This document shows positions 62,597 to 64,000 of a DNA stretch of 64,000 bases, in pieces (position 1 is the first letter of the stretch; the number at the start of each line of letters is the position of its first letter). This DNA comes from Alphaproteobacteria bacterium (GTDB lineage: Bacteria; Pseudomonadota; Alphaproteobacteria; Sphingomonadales; Kordiimonadaceae), in the NCBI GenBank assembly GCA_013372975.1, contig JABXIS010000011.1, forward strand, positions 124,001 through 188,000, written 5' to 3'. Below the pieces are notes generated by a model that saw only the letters and a program-made list of their open reading frames with translations, did not search any database and was not told where the DNA came from. Position numbers and translations under genes: made by a program.

Positions 62597-64000
62597 GTGA
62601 AGATTGAGCTTACTGTTTCAGCGTTCCGCCAGATGTATTCAGGGAAGACCCAGATCATCGTCGGCGAAGACGTGCTGGCCGATGTGCAGGCAGTCCTGCC
62701 AGAGGCTGTCGACACGCTGGTTCTGAAGTCTGACGGTAGCCTTGTGACATCGGCACAGGGGGATGCAGCCGAGCGCAAGCTGGAGCCGGTTGGTATGCCG
62801 ATCACCCTGTTGGGTATCCTGGGGGCTAAATCCACGGCTGCCGCAGCCAATGCCTGGATGTCTTTTGCCGAGAGCCAGGGCATGCTGGCGCCGTTGCAGT
62901 CAGTCTCTCTGACCGGTATGGCCGGGAAACGCCAGGCAACGGCTGCAAAATTCATCAGTAGTCAGTTGGCGAATGCAGCCCAATCCTTGCAAATGCAGCT
63001 TGGCGAGAAAGAGGCCAGCCTTGCCTTTTTACGGAAGCATAATGAACGTTTGCTGCTGAATAGCGAGAAGGCGCGCCGCATGATCAGGGGCGCGGGTTTT
63101 GGAACCCAGCATATCGCGGCGGAAATTCCGGTGGGCAGCAAATCTGTAGGACCGGGCGGAGACATTGGAGGCTCACGGTTTCGGCAGCTTCTGCCATGCG
63201 ATTCGATGGGGCTGTGGGGCATACAGCTACATGTGAAGCAGCAGTCGGATGCTGAGGGTTTCATCGCTGTAAAGGTGTGGCATGCGGGAACCGGGGCGCT
63301 TCTCGCCAACACGCAGCGTCGGTATGACGCCTTGACTGCTGGATGGTGTGAATTTGACCTCCGGGCTGCCTGTTCAAAGATGTTTGGGGACGCAGTTCTT
63401 GAGGTGAGCTGGCATGGGGATGGTGAAGATGTGCCCCTTCTTTCGCTATCGTCTCTCGCGGCAGACCGATTTGGCGATGAAGATGAACAAACGCTGGCTC
63501 TGCGGCTTCTGAAAGCACTGGATGACCCATTCAGGGACGGCGACGGTGGCAGCGAAACGATTTTGGTTGGCAGTTATCAGGTAGACTTGAGCTTCCTGTA
63601 CCGGCTGGGTTATTGGCCGCTTGACCCCGCTTCTGAGACCCAGAATTACAATCAGGGTCTGCTTTCCTATGTGGGTGAAGAAGATGCTATCCAAACCCAT
63701 GCGTCAACGGAAGGCCCGAGCGCTGTGCTGCTTAAGAAAGCAGCGGCAGTTGGTGCAAGGAACGTTGGAATTTCGGTGCGAACGGCTTCTGAACAAGGGC
63801 CTATTTGTCTTTATACGGTTGCTGTGATCGAACATCTGCCGGATGAAAGTCAGGCAGAGCGTGATGCCAAAGCCCGGCGCGTAGCGGCTTGCAATGGCAA
63901 TGTCGAAGACATAGCCGGCGTGCATGTGGCCCAGAAGAATGTGGCGCCTGGCGTCCAGGAGGCAATCAGTGTATCGCTTCCAAAAGCCCTCGATCATGTG
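62597..64000 (+). CDS. unrecognised protein downstream of the exporter operon (3' end missing)
   Basis: 468 codons remain open to the right edge from a GTG at 62597; GGGGGAG is eight bases upstream. It begins MKIELTVSAFRQMYSGKTQIIVGEDVLADVQ. The sequence is not obviously membrane-bound and has no signal peptide. Residues about 185-290 look like a carbohydrate-binding or lectin-like beta-region (SMGLWGIQLHVKQQSDAEGFIAVKVWHAGTG). It lies 26 bases after the HlyD gene in the same direction, so it is likely co-transcribed. I do not recognise the family; a role in secretion or surface glycan is inferred only from position. Confidence 0.65.
   Translation, partial: MKIELTVSAFRQMYSGKTQIIVGEDVLADVQAVLPEAVDTLVLKSDGSLVTSAQGDAAERKLEPVGMPITLLGILGAKSTAAAANAWMSFAESQGMLAPLQSVSLTGMAGKRQATAAKFISSQLANAAQSLQMQLGEKEASLAFLRKHNERLLLNSEKARRMIRGAGFGTQHIAAEIPVGSKSVGPGGDIGGSRFRQLLPCDSMGLWGIQLHVKQQSDAEGFIAVKVWHAGTGALLANTQRRYDALTAGWCEFDLRAACSKMFGDAVLEVSWHGDGEDVPLLSLSSLAADRFGDEDEQTLALRLLKALDDPFRDGDGGSETILVGSYQVDLSFLYRLGYWPLDPASETQNYNQGLLSYVGEEDAIQTHASTEGPSAVLLKKAAAVGARNVGISVRTASEQGPICLYTVAVIEHLPDESQAERDAKARRVAACNGNVEDIAGVHVAQKNVAPGVQEAISVSLPKALDHV

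Overview
The window looks like chromosomal DNA of a free-living, flagellated, probably marine alphaproteobacterium. The evidence is Caulobacter-type short flagellins, a PAS_5 protein, a CysNC fusion, RTX proteins with a PrtD/HlyD-type secretion pair, one promoter matching the Caulobacter sigma-73 consensus, and moderately GC-rich coding DNA. Kordiimonas or a near relative is a guess that cannot be proved from the sequence. No rRNA, tRNA, CRISPR array, transposase or phage gene was seen.

Layout. 1-9.6 kb: ordinary accessory genes, namely a PAS_5 protein, two solute-binding-like periplasmic proteins and a minus-strand run (saccharopine-dehydrogenase-like, DCC/DUF4166 fusion, DUF2269, NTF2-like, S41 peptidase, small membrane protein). 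10-12.7 kb: two REC-Hpt response regulators and a DUF6438 lipoprotein. 12.8-21.8 kb: three large RTX proteins in a row. 21.9-24.6 kb: a 4'-phosphopantetheinyl transferase and two flagellin-family genes, one degenerate. 24.6-28.8 kb: kdsA-kdsC-kdsB-kpsC, for Kdo supply and the poly-Kdo linker. 28.8-32.6 kb: a minus-strand cassette of sulfotransferase-like genes and a methyltransferase. 32.9-35.7 kb: cysD-cysNC, which make PAPS. 35.9-41.3 kb: a secreted unknown, an alpha/beta hydrolase, a solute-binding protein, an LtaS-like sulfatase-fold membrane enzyme and kpsS. 41.9-49.4 kb: kpsF-kpsM-kpsT-kpsE-kpsD, a GT2 glycosyltransferase and a sulfotransferase-like paralogue. 49.4-54.9 kb: minus-strand glycosyltransferases, a sulfotransferase and galE. 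55.1-62.6 kb: a GT4 glycosyltransferase, a fourth RTX protein with strongly biased codons, and a type I secretion ABC/HlyD pair. An unrecognised gene runs off the right edge.

How the genes fit together (inference). Most of 24.6-55 kb reads as one surface-polysaccharide programme. Kdo is made and activated (KpsF, KdsA, KdsC, KdsB), KpsS/KpsC build the linker, KpsM/T/E/D export the chain, and GalE with several glycosyltransferases build it. Sulfotransferases with a local PAPS-generating locus probably sulfate it, so a sulfated group-2-like capsule is the leading hypothesis. Four RTX proteins share a C-terminal targeting region and probably use the one type I exporter here. The highly codon-biased RTX gene beside the exporter, flanked by glycan genes, resembles the Caulobacter rsaADE S-layer locus in arrangement. 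A near-identical promoter block upstream of the largest RTX gene and of the kps export operon suggests that the secreted-protein and polysaccharide programmes are co-regulated.
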